Assembly (NCBI GenBank): GCA_028554795.2
Contig: CM068835.1
Span: forward strand, 61,868,719-61,932,718
Length of the DNA: 64,000 nt
Direction: 5' to 3'
DNA from: Sinohyriopsis cumingii
Taxonomy: Eukaryota > Mollusca > Bivalvia > Unionida > Unionidae
A program made the translations under genes and the position numbers. Every line of letters begins with the position of its first letter. The first letter of the stretch is position 1. Of the stretch, positions 12,601 to 26,174 are shown in pieces. The notes under the pieces are model-generated. The model saw nothing but the letters and a program-made list of their open reading frames with translations, was not told the origin of the DNA and did no database searches.

Positions 12601-14230
12601 ATTTTGACTAAGACTAAGAAAAAAGCCATCGATAGATTAGAACATAACTATATACAAAAAGTTCTAACAAAATTCGGTTTCGGAGACAATTTCCGAAAAT
12701 GGACTAAAATACTGTAAACAACATAACCTCTAGAGTACAGGTTAATGGAGCCATGACAGGAAGATTTGAAATCCAAAGATCAGTGAGGCAAGGATGCCCA
12801 CTATATATTCTTTTATATGTAATATAAATCGAAATGCTGAGTGTTAGCATAAAACTCAACAATTCAAACAGTTGGTATACACGTTCATGATTTAACAGAT
12901 GATATGGAAATGCTACAGCATGCTGATGATAGTACAAAGTTTATAGAAGATTCCAAATCTTTTAAACACTTAATAAAGGAATTCGAAAGATTTGGTAAAG
13001 CATCCGCATCGCAAATCAATCAAGATAAAACAGAAGATTTAGAAATAGGAAACTGGAGAGGTAAACACTCAGATTTACCACCACAACTATTTAAAAAAAG
13101 GGTTAAAGCATTGGGTATATATTTTGGAATAAATGAACAAAAAGGAAAACTGTAAAAAAAAAATAGAAAACGAAATAAATAAAAATATTGATATCTGGGC
13201 ACTAACGCCACTATGCCCAAGTGGCAAAAACATATGTATGTTAATATAAATTATATCATGAAGTCAATAAACATAAATAACGTTACTCTGAACAAGATAG
13301 ATAACCAGATTGTAAAATATCTATGGAATTTCAAAATGCATTATACTAAAAAAGAAACGCTTTATAGGGCAAAACAAAAGGGAGGAATAGGAATCCCTTG
13401 ACAGATACTTCTCAAAATAACAAATATTATAAATAGATTCAAACAATTAAATTCAGATCCTAAACTACCGTGGGAAGGAATATACATCTATTGGTTTGGT
13501 TTTACCCTTAGAAATAGAATTGACATATTTAAAAATAATAATCTTACCATATTACTTGAAATACCTAGGAAATAAAGAAGTACCAAATAATTATTGTTTA
13601 AATATACAGATAAGAAGAAATTGTGGGAAATTGACGAAAAACTTACATATAACTGGATAAGGGAGGAAATCACAGGGAAAATAACATGTAAAGTAGACGA
13701 AGAACACATGTAAATAAATTGGGAAAAAGCACTGGGGCACTGGTCGAAACTAGGCTTCCTAAAAATCCAAAGCCTCTGCTTCAAATACATGCATGATGCA
13801 TGGTTGACGGGAGAGGCTGCAGTGAGATGGCATATGGTCAGAGCACCGCCAAAATGTCCACTGTGTAAGAAAGGGCCTTTTAGTAAAACACGCACAGTAT
13901 TACAATGCATACAATCCAAAAACAATAGAGAACAAGTTACAATAGAAATACAAAAAAAATGAGACATACAAACCACAAAACCAACTGTACCTTGATGGAA
14001 AATTTACCAAAAATATACTATACAAAATAACAATTACATTGCAGCAACTATGAAAGCTTGTGGACAGGTGATAACATTAGATAAGAGAGGATAAAATCCC
14101 CCATGATGGAAGTACAGAAAAAGAAGCCATGGTGCTATGTCACATGGAGCTACGCGAAGTGAACAGGCCCATGGAAGAGTCTGGAAAGGAACCCTTATGG
14201 AAGGATAATAAAATATAGAAAAAAGTGACA

Positions 14231-14900
14231 TTTATAACAATACAAACACATCACCCTATGTCCCTCGCTCCCCCCCCTTTTTCTTTTCTTTGTTTTCTTC
14301 TTTTCCTTCTCAATACTAACCATAGTACATCTCCATACTGTACTAAAAAGACAAACTATAATAAAAAAATAGTTTGATACGTTGGAGTAAACTTAAATCA
14401 AAGAGAACCTGCTCGAGATGGGAGACATACACAAAATAAAGAAAGTATAGACCCCACCTCGAGCACAGTTCAGTTTCTCAATATGCGAGAGCGACATATA
14501 GTGCACACATATAAACCAATAGGGTTTTAAAGTTATGCACAGTATAACGCTACTCGCAGAAAATTCCAGATTAAAAGAACACCCCCGGTGTAATGTAAAC
14601 ACGGGAGAAAATACGACAACTAGGAATAGATTTGACACAATATGCTGTCCCCACACGAAAACAAAAATAGCAATCATAACACATAGCACACTCATATAGC
14701 AAACAGGGGACATAGGCAACTCTAGCAAGGTCGACAAAAAGTACAAGGGAAGGAGTTATGAGAGGGTAATGGAAAACACTCTCGGATGAACAACCCTATA
14801 GGGGAAAACATAAACACATAAACCGTTTACACCTTTTAGATAGAATGGGGAGGGGGTAGGCATCTGTCTGGTACCCCCAAAAACAAATACAAAAGTTACA
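14231..14900 (+). other. 3' UTR of the LINE
   Basis: Noncoding 3' part of the LINE, defined by similarity to the nested copy at 12,045-12,600. It ends around 'ggtacccccaaaaacaaatac' without a long poly(A). Confidence 0.6.
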
Positions 14901-15039
14901 TGGTAAACATTTGAACAATTCCTATTTCAAATGGTACCTTTGTTTGGGGACTGTAAGATCTGAAAGTAAAAGGGAATATTTTGTTTTAGGTTAAAACTGC
15001 AGGTCAAGTGTGAAAGCAAAAATGAAGAACATGACTTAA

Positions 15040-15324
15040 ATACCATGGTCTATGGAGGAGAAGGCAGCTGTAGAAGATCAACTGGGCCAATGTATAAGAA
15101 CTGATTCACTAGCAAGAAAAGCAACATGTGAAGAGTCAAAGAAGAAAGAGCCTATTATGGCAAGGTGTCCATGGATCCAGATTAATGGGGCATTACATAC
15201 CTTAAATGCAAGTCTAGTACAATTTTATTGTTCCAAACTAAGTTTGAATATTCTGAAGGCAAAACTTATTAAACACCTTTCAGATGAATATGTTTATGCA
15301 ACTGTTCTGTTTGCAGATGTTTGA
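15040..15324 (+). pseudogene. Fragment of a repeated lophotrochozoan gene family (WSxEEK...)
   Basis: The frame reads PWSMEEKAAVEDQLGQCI, then a C-x2-C-like 'ATCEESKKKEP', then MARCPWIQINGALHTLN. From memory this resembles a short domain repeated in mollusc and annelid predicted proteins (W-S-x-E-E-K, later C-x2-C and R-x-W-x-x-I-K), often near transposon-derived genes. Function is unknown to me. The fragment has no neighbours from the same gene and the family's basic residues are partly changed, so it is more likely a relic than an exon. Confidence 0.35.
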
Positions 15325-15329
15325 AATGT

Positions 15330-16190
15330 TAATTGATGAGATTATGTCACATCCATATTCTTGACTTGTATTATACACCTGTTTTAAATGTCTTCAAAGG
15401 TCTGCTGCCCACGTCTAATATTTAACATTAGTTTGGACTTAGGGAAAAAAATCTAATTGGAATTATAGTGCAGATAACAAACTTTGTTTGCTTCCTTCTC
15501 AGAATACGTAAAGATGAAATTACTTGAATTACTCAAATACATTTACACTTTACAAAGAAAATTGTCTTCCTTAGTGATGTTCTTTCCAAAAACAAATTGA
15601 CAGTGTTACGTTTCATCAAGTTAGGAAGGAACTACCTTATCTGATTATAACAGAGATTGTCCATTCATACACTATTGATAAATAAGATGATGTTTTCATG
15701 TAACAATGCAGAAGTAATGCATATGTGTTCCTGTGATGTCATATTTAGATGGAAATTGATGTCCTTTCTTTAATCTGTCAACACTCTTTAATTACCCTCA
15801 GTGGTACAGTTTTTTATATTTTCTTTCAATTTAATACCATCTTAACCAACATTTTCAATGTTGTTCATGAGTGGGCTTAATATGCAGGTTATGGCCAGCT
15901 TCTTGTATTTATTCAATAATGACATACATATTGACTGAAATGACATTAAAAGTATTTGGGTTCCATCTTTTATATTAAACATTTTTGTGGAGATGAACAT
16001 TTACTGTATGCAGTAAAATATGTGTCATATATATACACGGTTATCTGGCTCAATTAAATTATAATGCAATTTAACCATTTAATCTTTTTCTTTTTCTTCG
16101 CAACTTCCTACTGTTATTTATTTTTAATTCTTTGGTTTCAAACAGTACTGGGTAGGTTGCCATATCAGCTCAGTATGTGGATCACTGAGT
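15330..16190. other. No gene seen
   Basis: AT-rich noncoding DNA. Confidence 0.5.
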
Positions 16191-16199
16191 TTCGTAATA

Positions 16200-16460
16200 C
16201 AATGGTCATGAGTTCACTACACTGGAGAGGAAAAGCAAAGCCTGACTTTACATCCTGAATAGGAACACTCTGACCATATTCTTTCTCACGTACGGGCAAT
16301 ATACCTGATAAAAGACTAATAGAAGCTCTTGTATCTCTTAATATTTTAATCATGATAGGTTTGGTAGAGTTGCCCACATGTGATATTAAATCTTTCAACA
16401 TAAATGGCTTATAAGTCTCAATAATAAAATCAGACTGATCTGTTTGATCCAACAAAATGA
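16200..16460 (-). mobile_element. LTR-retrotransposon protease fossil (Gypsy-like)
   Basis: The minus-strand frame holds the retropepsin neighbourhood IMIKILRD followed by ASISLLSGILPV, then GQSVPIQ. This spacing is typical of the aspartic protease in Gypsy-type polyproteins. Only this small piece is visible; no LTRs, reverse transcriptase or integrase were found nearby. It is an old broken fragment. Confidence 0.55.
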
Positions 16461-19400
16461 ATTGCTTTCAGTACAGGACTGTGACCATGACCTCTTAAAA
16501 TAGGAGCCTTTTTAAAGTCTGTATTTACTATGTTGCTTATTTTTCAATAATTAGCAAACAGAAATGGCATGCACATTCTTGTTTTAATATAAGTCTATCC
16601 AGTTTCCATTTAGAAAATCCTAACCTGTGTTGAGATATGTCAGGTCCCAATTCATCACCACACATTCCTTAGCCACATCATAATTAATACTCTTTTGCAA
16701 TGACAATGAAGTGTAGATTTTATTAGTTTTGCAAATAAGTACACTTTGTTCAAATATATTTCAATGCTCTCATGGTCGTATTGATCTACTTCCTCTTCTC
16801 TTACAATTGGTACTAACCTATTATTTATGATAACATTAAAACACAAGCGTGTATGTAGAGCGAGGTCGATTTTCACTTTTCACTTGTATTTGTTTTATTT
16901 AAATTGCTTTCCCCTTTTTTCCTTTTCTCTCCGTATCTTCATCTCTTCTTTTTCATTTCCATGTGCCTAAATAACACTATGTCGGGCTAATGGCTAGAGC
17001 ATCATTCAGCGTGATACCCCAGTGCTGTGGATTAACGAAATGCTTGCCCTTTCTGAGAAAATAAATAATTTTCTGATCGATTTCGTACAAACATGAGTCG
17101 AAATAACAAAAGGTTAACTTTTCTAGGCCGCAGCTAAGCGAATACTATATGTCGCTAACGCACGGTGGCGGCAAATTCCAGACAATTTCTAGATGTAGTT
17201 GCAATGACCCCACACACCAACCTAAATGTCCAAATATGAAAAACGGGGTCGGAATATTCGAAGTACACTCGGATTAAAAAACACACAGCTAATCGTTTTA
17301 AGCCAGATATGTAGTCCACATTGTTGAATCTCAGAGATGAAATGAGATATTGACGTCCTTTGTATTACCACCATGTCCGACAGTTCTGTGCGTCGGATTA
17401 TTCTACACAACGATACGTCATTTCAGTAAACATTGGATCACGTGTTATTTTTGTTGCCATAAATTAATTTTGTATCAAACATCCAATTTCCTACTCTAAT
17501 AAAGAAACGTGATACTCATAAAGTGTAAAAAATAACCAACGTTTAAACTCGAAATGCATATACAAATGTGATTTCTAAACTTCAATATGAAGACCCACTC
17601 CATGACCTTTTTGACCTTGTAACCCAGAAAATCCTATTTACTATGAATCTGTTAGAATCACACCAGCAAAACATTTTATAAAAGATGAAAATGTATACCT
17701 TAAACAAAGATATGCATTTTAATCAAAGTTTCCCAGTTTGCAAGAAGTTGTAACACACGTACAAAATCGTCTGCTCTCCAGCTCGTCGGCCTGCCGCTAG
17801 ATCGGATTCTCACAAAATTTCCCGGCCTATAGTCTGTTTCTAAATTCTTTAGTATTTACCTCCATAATCAAGACGTTCTAAACACATTACACCTTATTCA
17901 TTTTTGTTTCTCTTCCCCATAACAACTTACATTTTCATTATTATAAAATACTGAATTGTACTAATTTATCTACAAGATCGGTTTACTTGGCTTAATATCG
18001 CTTAATATTTATTGGTATTGTTACTTTGACATTTGTAAAACTAGCTACAACCCATATCAAATTACTCGACTGAACTGCTGACAGAAACAGTCAATAGTAG
18101 CGTATTTCATTTATATAGCCAGATGGATAAAAATCACATCTTTTCAAAGCTGTGCACAGAATTGGCTGACACATCGCGAGTCATGAAAACTCGGTGGTGG
18201 TATCCCGTGTGTCCAAAATTATTATTATTTTGAACATAATATTCTGGTGACAATTGCATCTTTTCAAATGGTAAGCATTGCAGTATTTTATTTTCGTCAA
18301 TCGGTCAAATTCGGTATGCTTCATTATTCGAGACGGAAACTTTTAGTTGCGTAGAAATACCTAATAGCATTTAGTAATAATATTAGTACCCTTACTTCTA
18401 CCTCGTGGACAGAGTACTAACATGATCATATACGTGGCAATGGAGCTTTATTGGCCTAATATCAACACTTTGAACAAATTCCTTGCATATAATCCAATAA
18501 ATCGAGTAGTCCTCTTTTTAAATACTGGATACCTCGAAAATCATTGTCGAAATAATTATAAAATCTCGTTTAATTTTTTATCCGGTATTTTCGCTTAGAT
18601 CGTTCGCCACATTAGTTCAAACTATAATTTCTTCCATTACCAGCCTAGTTTGTTAGTGTGCCATATAAGGACATTGAGGCATTATTTGGAAACGTAAACA
18701 AATCATAGTACAAATATGGCGCGATTTGAGTCAGAAATTCTGCGCTTTAAAAGCAAATACAGTTTATCGGTAACTTTGAAATTCCACCAAGAAGCCATTA
18801 TTGCCACTTGATTGATAATAACATAGCGTAGAATATCCAAGTATGGTCTTGCAAGCATTACGTAGAAAAGGGGTCACGGCGAGAGTCTCGCGTTATCTGT
18901 CATGGCGGACACGGTAAGGTTTGTGCAACCATGCCAATTTATTGTATCGTGCTTGTCCTTAATTACTTGAAAATAAGCCAAACTTCTTTCACAACATGAT
19001 TTTACGTATGTAGTAGATTTCTACACTGTTTGTTTTTCTCTCTGTAGTGATGATTTGTTTGCTCCATTAAATTATATGCTATCAGTTCGTTACTTCAACC
19101 AAAACAAATCAAGTTGAGGCTACGACATCGTAGCTAGACAGCATTGCATATATTAAAAAGAACGATACGAGCTCCTGTATCAAAACATGTTTGGGGACTG
19201 GTTTAAGGAATTACAAGAAGACAAATTGATTTTACCGAAAATTCAGTCCTTGTTTATACAACAGGGTATACTTTTGAAGGTCAAGTGTCAAAATTGTAAT
19301 CAACCATTTTGAAAATGTTTTTTAAATGATGGATTTTTTAAACAGATCGTCTTAAAGAGATTAGATTGTTTGAAAAATCATGTTTGGGATTTTATCGGCA

Positions 19401-19700
19401 GAAGGGTTAAACTCTTTTCATTACAAGGCAAGATTTTAAGTATTTGCGTTTATTTTTTCATACTGTAATTGGAAATGTTACTTTCTGTCATAGATGTTAA
19501 AAATGTTAAAATTAAAATAAAAAAAATAAAAAAACACGCATTTTTTCTCAATAAATAAAAAACGAAAAAAGCGTTCCAGTAGATTTTAGGCAACACAAAA
19601 TCAATATTTTACTTATTTACACGCTACATACAAGTTTTAAAGTTTCAGTGATATAAATATGAAAAAATGTCAAAAGTTTTAAACCGTAGTCCAGATAACA
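16461..19700. other. No gene seen; small possible family-T SINE scrap near 16,980-17,035
   Basis: Mostly AT-rich noncoding DNA. At about 16,985 'gggctaatggctagagcat' and then 'accccagtgctg' resemble the head and a body block of SINE family T, but the match is short. The stretch 18.9-19.7 kb has no coding signal. Confidence 0.4.
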
Positions 19701-19713
19701 TTGATTTTTTTTT

Positions 19714-20305
19714 TCACTCAATGTCGTTATCACCATATGACTGATCTGACCACTCTATGGTTTCCTCCATATAATTTATATGGTCCAGCTTTTCCTTTAG
19801 GCGAAGATTTGCATGCATAAACACTACATCTCGCACTCTCTTGCACTGCATACGGTTTCGCTTTTTCGTGTGAATGAAGTCAAATGTTGACCAGTTTCTC
19901 GCGCAGGTGGAGGCGGAAGTCACCTGTGCTAAGACCCTAACCGCAACTTGTTGCAGCTCAAAACGTGAGCTCCGAATGACATCCACCACCTGCATGCTGA
20001 CATTTCTTTAGCAGCTGCAACCACCTTTGGTCGAGCAAATAATCCTTGTCCTGCACGATACAAGGCGTTCTGTTGCACGGCTTCACCTGCGACTGAACGT
20101 CGTCACGGTATATTCTTTCTATCATGGAGTGAAAGCCTGAGACGACTTCGTCGTTTTGATGTTGCAAAAAATGAGAATACCCAGGATCGAGCACAAAGCC
20201 GGCTGCATGTAGATCTGTATGCAACATTTTCCATCTGTCCATAACGAACTGGCGAATTTGTTTTCTTTTTTTTTTTCGTGCTGGTGGTAAATCAGCAGCT
20301 TCCAC
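19714..20305 (-). pseudogene. hAT-family transposase C-terminal relic
   Basis: Two overlapping minus-strand frames cover the end of a hAT-type transposase. The N-terminal part reads [19 protein letters not shown] with further helices. The C-terminal part reads VAVRVLAQVTSASTCARNWSTFDFIH, then KKRNRM and MHANLRLKEKL. The block 'S-A-S-x-C-x-R-N-W-S-x-F' is the conserved hAT dimerisation region. The coding stretch spans more than one frame, and at its upstream side it runs into the (TA)n at 20,316-20,437. Terminal inverted repeats were not found. It is a dead 3' fragment of a DNA transposon. Confidence 0.75.
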
Positions 20306-20311
20306 AGACTG

Positions 20312-21570
<1,259 letters not shown>

Positions 21571-21579
21571 TGTTTTTCA

Positions 21580-21771
21580 TTGGATGAATTACATGTTGTG
21601 GTTGACACGAGTGGTGCAATTACATCCCCAAACTATCCTGCGAATTACATTCCGACATATAATAATAAAAGTATCGCTTCGAGCATTATGACACCAGGGA
21701 CGAGCATTGTATTTCGAAAAGAAGATTTTGATATCGATTCGACATCATCATTGCGATTGCTGTGAGGAAAT
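21580..21771 (+). pseudogene. CUB-domain exon or exon remnant
   Basis: The frame reads ELHVVVDTSGAITSPNYPANYIP, then GTSIVFRKEDFDID. 'G-x-I-x-S-P-N-Y-P-x-x-Y' and the later 'F-x-x-F-D-I' are the hallmarks of the first half of a CUB domain, an extracellular beta-sandwich of secreted and membrane proteins. A consensus 5' splice donor (gtatgt) lies at about 21,772. An in-frame TGA just before it, and the lack of a clear acceptor, suggest a decayed exon, or one whose donor is used in another frame. No other exon of this gene was found. Confidence 0.5.
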
Positions 21772-21888
21772 GGGTATGTACGAACATATATTAAGGTGAC
21801 GTGTAAGTTTGCTTTAGAATCTATCAGATTGATATATAATTTTCGAATCTTCTGACTTTAATGTAAAAGGTCTATCTATCTATCTCTC

Positions 21889-21893
<5 letters not shown>

Positions 21894-21972
<79 letters not shown>
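21894..21972. repeat. (TA)n microsatellite
   Basis: About 80 bp of TA, preceded by a short (TCTA) run. Confidence 0.97.
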
Positions 21973-21976
<4 letters not shown>

Positions 21977-24690
21977 TTTGTTGTCAATTACATAGACATA
22001 CACATACACATAAAATGTATATATATATGGGTCTCAAACGGGATCTCGGATTACACCTTTGGCTAACATGAACGAGGCACTTGAGCGCTGAATTGGATAT
22101 CCTTTGCTAACCTTACACATTGGTTGCATATAGGAATGGTGTTATACCCGAAAGGATTGAATGGTTATGGTCTCAAACGGGGAATTTGACTTGAGGTCAT
22201 AATGATAGTACATGTAATCCTATGTGTCTATCAACTGATGGCCTCAAACAATAATATTGCATTAAACCGGAAATGCTAATGTTAAAATTATATATACAAT
22301 CCAACGTACACCTTTGCAATCCAATACCCCTCAAATATGACAGATCACCTGTGTTTCGAATAATAACCGTACCTATACACACTACGCTCCAATCACAGAC
22401 CCCTACCCTAGAAGGAAGAGGGTAAGAAGTGTTTAGATATTAATTTCAAACAAACATACAAACTTAATATCATATACAATAGTAGGAAGTGTTGATAGAC
22501 ACACTTATATTTTCTTATATACAAATATACATTCAGATATAATAGAGAAGGGGTAAAGAGGTTTCAAGGTTTAGTTGTCATTAACTTAGACATATACAAC
22601 ATATACATACAGAAAACATAAAACACAAAACATGTGTGCGCATATAATTAGTGTCCATTTTTTCTAGAGATATTCGTTGCACTAAAAATGGCTGTTGCTT
22701 TTTCGACCAACATTCAACTTAATGGTTGCACCTCCCGGGTTTGGTGTTGCAGTCTGTGTATATTTAAAGACAATTATGTTTTTATGGAGAACAACAACTT
22801 AAAACTACTCCTGTTGTCCTCATTCCCCTGTCTTCCTTCTTCGTCTTCTCCTCCCCCTTTTTCTCTTGCTTCCAATCTGGTTGATCCAGTCATCTAAAGT
22901 TCTCTAGCATTTTCATCTATTTCTTATTCAGTCTCTGAAATCGCCTCTTAGATCTCATACTCTATTATTCTCACATTTTCGTAATTCTCTCCAGTACCCT
23001 ACTATCCTCCGCCGATGCTGCTTATTTGTTGTGACCTTCTTCTGCCTCTGTTGAGCCCCTTGCTGAATTTAACCATATCGTCACCTTCCTCAGATTCTAC
23101 TTGAGAGCGCAGATGTCCAATTATTGTTCCGAACACAGGAGGTGCTCCACTCTTTCATCTGATTAATTCTCACAACTTCCCATATGGAAGTGTTCCGCCA
23201 TTTTTCTGTCTTGTCTGGTCGTCGATGAATGTCGAGACTGTGAACACTCCGCAATATATGCTTGAAGCTAAGACATGAAGAAAAACAATCCTAACATAGC
23301 ATTCAGCCCTCACATAGAATATAAATGGAACAGAGATCGGGCAGATCTTACATACATAATTTTGTTTTGGCGTGTTTTCATTGGTTTACACAAGAGAAAG
23401 GATGCGCTCATAGGGTTATTTTATACGCACTAAAACATACACTATACCAAGAAACTAGTTTTATAAAGGAAGTGGATTTTCAAATTTTTGTTTTTGGTGG
23501 TGAAATACAAAACTACAAACATACAAAAACAAATAGAAAACACAAAAGACAAAATCCGGGTGAAAATGATTAGTCTTTTTGTTTATTAGAGATATGGAAA
23601 AGTCGTTTAGTTTTGGTGAGCGGACCTGGATTTATCATCTAGGATTACGGCTTTGTCTCACTATGAGCCTTACCACAATATAGGGTCGACTCTTTCAAAA
23701 AGAGAAGGAAACGTCCTTCGTCTCCGTTATGCATTCCAGTTGTACATCTTATTGTTTCTGCATCCGTTGATTCTGCCGATTTTATTGCTGCTCATGAAAG
23801 TATGTTTATCTCTACTTCCATTCTTTTTCCCCTTTAATCATTTCCTCGCGCAGGACGTTTCTACCTGTTCATATGACAGTTTCAAGATGGGCGACTTCGT
23901 GTCCGTTTTCTTCTTGATCATGTCCTGCCTTGCACGCTGCACCATGGTTCGAAGCTATGTTCCTGACCACTCAGCAATGGTCGACCGGATATTTATGTTA
24001 TGGAAAAATAGGAATGATGGAAATCATCTCTTCGATTCATTTTCGCCAGTAATATTTTGCATTCCCACTCCACCCCCTCTATGTATCTCTAAATATTAAC
24101 GATGAAGAATGTCAGACCTATTAAAAATTCTTTCATCCAGCATATATATGAATTCTGAGCACTCCAGAATCCTTTCTCTAAGCAGCTAGTAGGATCGACC
24201 ACAACCAGATTTCCAAACTTTTCATGCTATACTGTACCATGTATCTGTTCATGGATTTAACATCTTTGGAGTGAAAAGCGAAGTTATCAAATGTGTTTAC
24301 TGGTTTTTCTGCGATAAATATATTTTCAGGATAATAAATGTTTCTATCGTTAAATACTTGCTGAAAGCCCTGGGCAAGCAATACATTAAATACACCAGGA
24401 GGAAAAGTGTACGGTGCAGTACTTGTTAGATGTTATTTTCTTTCAAGCTGAAGTTCATTTATATACGTTAAAGGGTTGAACACTTATTGTACGTAAATAA
24501 AATTGACTTCTCTCATCCACGTACACTGAGCCCGAGTTTACTGTGTTTCCGTATTTGAATGTAATATTTAGCTCATATATTTCTAACATTCGTTCATGTT
24601 CTTGTATGCAATATCATTGTACAGGCACTGATTTTACACACTGTTTACATATCTGGCTCTTTGCATCTCGCTTTTTACTCCATCACACTT
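21973..24690. other. No supported gene
   Basis: Two related short blocks, 'aaggttttgttgtcaatta' (21,972) and 'aaggtttagttgtcattaa' (about 22,566), look like fragments of one dispersed repeat. A 148-codon plus frame at 23,653-24,099 is hydrophobic and low in complexity, without a family signal. Pyrimidine-rich tracts occupy 22.8-23.2 kb. Confidence 0.45.
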
Positions 24691-24697
24691 TTCAGCC

Positions 24698-25015
24698 TCT
24701 CTGGTGGCCTAGTGGTTAGAGCGTCCGCCTCGGATGCGGGAGGTCGTGGGTTCTATACCCTGCCGAGTCATACCAAAGACTTAAAAAATGGTACTAACAG
24801 CTGCCTCTCTTGGCGCTCAGTATTAAGAGGTTATTGTTAGGACTGGTCGGCCTGGTGTCAGGATAATGTGACTGGGTGGGACATCATGCTGCACGTCTGC
24901 AGTATGATGCCCCAGTGCTAGACATCAGTATAAGCTGCCACACTGCAGACAGCGTAGCGATATCACTGATTAAATGTAAAAGCTGGGTTAAAAGTCCAAG
25001 TCACACTCACTCACC
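24698..25015 (+). mobile_element. tRNA-derived SINE, family T (well preserved)
   Basis: The head 'ggtggcctagtggttaga' has strong tRNA A-box character and 'gtgggttctatacc' matches a B box. The body includes 'ggataatgtgactgggtgg' and 'gatgccccagtgctagacat', and the 3' end reads 'gtcacactcactcacc'. It is the best copy of this family here and serves as reference for 4,667-5,175 and 28,551-28,858. Confidence 0.88.
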
Positions 25016-25379
25016 ACTTTAACTTTAAAACATTTTGTAACTGTCTGCATCATTTGCTGCTGTAGTTAATAACATCTTACTAGTCGACGTCAAATTTTGG
25101 CGCATGTAAACATGACTGTTGTTGGTGCACTGATGACTCCCACTAATGCAATCAAACAAATATTGATTCGATGGAAAGGTTTGCAATTACTCTCGTACAA
25201 ATGCTCGGCTTGGTGGCGTAGCCTCCCATAGTTGGACGGCTGAACGGTTTGCGGCTTCCAAACGGTAACTTACCGGTTCTCTTGGAGCAACAAGCCGTTA
25301 CGAAATCGTAAACACGTCGTCGATCATAACAGGTCAGTAGAACGACGCAGACAACCTTCAAACTCTCCAGTTGCATACA

Positions 25380-26170
25380 GTTGCCGTACAAACTTGAATC
25401 CAAGTAGTTACTATATATGAAAATATTTATAGTATGAATAGAACATTTCTTTTGCCCACTCTCACTATCTGGCTTTAATCCAATCGTGCTTGTTTTTTTC
25501 ATTATTTAATGCTTCTGTGACTAATGAAAGTCGTACTACCCATTTGATTAATGGATGGGGTGTTGACGGGTTTAACCTGTTGTGTGCCATCACTTTTTGT
25601 CCGAGATTGATGCACTATGAAACTTCTCTAATAATTCCTGCTAGGACTGATGACCGAATAACCATTCTGCATGTGTGCGATTAAATCGTTCCTCAATGGC
25701 CTGAAAACAATACATATTAATAGGACCAGCACGAACATGCACATGGTGTTCTGACAACAGCGCAGCAACACATCTGAGAAATTCTTTACTAGGATTCACT
25801 TGTAATATGTAACGATAAGTTATTTCATGCTATTGACGCGCAATACATATTAATAGGACCAGCACGAACATGCACATGGTGTTCTGACAACAGCGCAGCA
25901 ACACATCTGAGAAATTCTTTACTAGGATTCACTTGTAATATGTAACGATAAGTTATTTCATGCTATTGACGCGCACTGCCTTGCAAATATTTACTGGACT
26001 TGCTGTGCCGCTCTCCACTCGTGGTGGAAATTTTGAAATGTTGGCTTGGATCAGGACCCATATATTTTTCCTCACCATTGTTAAGACTGTAACCTGCGGT
26101 CCCGGTGGAAAATATCGCGGTGGAAAATATCGTGCGGGTTGAGACACAAACGTGTCCGATAAAAACAATT
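25380..26170 (-). mobile_element. Integrase relic of an old Polinton-like element
   Basis: The minus strand reads VNPSKEFLRCVAALLSEHH and EERFNRTHAEWLFGHQ. These match the second catalytic Asp region and the catalytic Glu region of the integrase at 31,630-32,574 (QVDPGSEFRGAVLSTLKHH and VERFNRTLAERLFGYQ). Weaker similarity continues on either side. It is strongly broken. Its orientation is opposite to the capsid relic at 27.99-30.05 kb, so either the element was rearranged or two relics adjoin here. Confidence 0.6.
25708..25973. repeat. Perfect 133-bp tandem duplication
   Basis: Two adjacent identical units, 25,708-25,840 and 25,841-25,973, each from 'caatacatattaa' to 'tattgacgcg'. No mismatch between the units was seen by eye. 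The unit lies within the integrase relic. Confidence 0.92.
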
Positions 26171-26174
26171 TAAG

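Larger units (their letters stand above)
10185..14230 (+). pseudogene. LINE ORF2 remnant (AP endonuclease + reverse transcriptase)
   Basis: ORF2 starts at ATG 10,185 (MEGINLGIMSININGINK), the usual start of an APE-type endonuclease that nicks target DNA. It is cut by the SINE at 10,300-10,549, after which the endonuclease continues. The longest clean stretch (about 11,470-11,800) holds NKGKAPGGDGISADFY, the conserved entry to the RT fingers. After the nested LINE copy, the sequence resumes with KKAIDRLEHNYIQKVL (about 12,620) and then HADDSTKFIEDS, the catalytic YADD region with Tyr replaced by His, and INQDKTE. A C-terminal CPLCKKG motif lies near 13,856. Multiple frames and stops: dead copy. 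Confidence 0.8.
8690..14900 (+). mobile_element. Degenerate Tx1/L1-clade LINE
   Basis: A plus-strand non-LTR retrotransposon with recognisable ORF1 and ORF2 remains. ORF2 has an endonuclease start (LGIMSININGIN), a reverse transcriptase block (GKAPGGDGISADFY), a YADD-like box read as HADD near 12,922, and a C-terminal CPLC zinc-knuckle-like motif near 13,856. Frames are broken by many stops and shifts, so the copy is dead. A SINE (10,300-10,549) and a truncated copy of the same family (12,045-12,600) are inserted in it. The 5' limit is uncertain. The 3' end near 14.9 kb is set by where similarity to the nested copy stops. Confidence 0.8.

Noticed and set aside
13488-13976. 162-codon minus-strand frame
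   Set aside because: Mirror of the LINE ORF2 C-terminal region, which reads on the plus strand with the CPLC motif.
23653-24099. A 148-codon plus-strand frame as a host gene
   Set aside because: Hydrophobic, pyrimidine-rich composition, no domain, no splice context and no homologous feature in the window.
24698-24780. A functional tRNA gene
   Set aside because: A-box and B-box-like heads are followed by conserved SINE bodies, and no clean cloverleaf was found.
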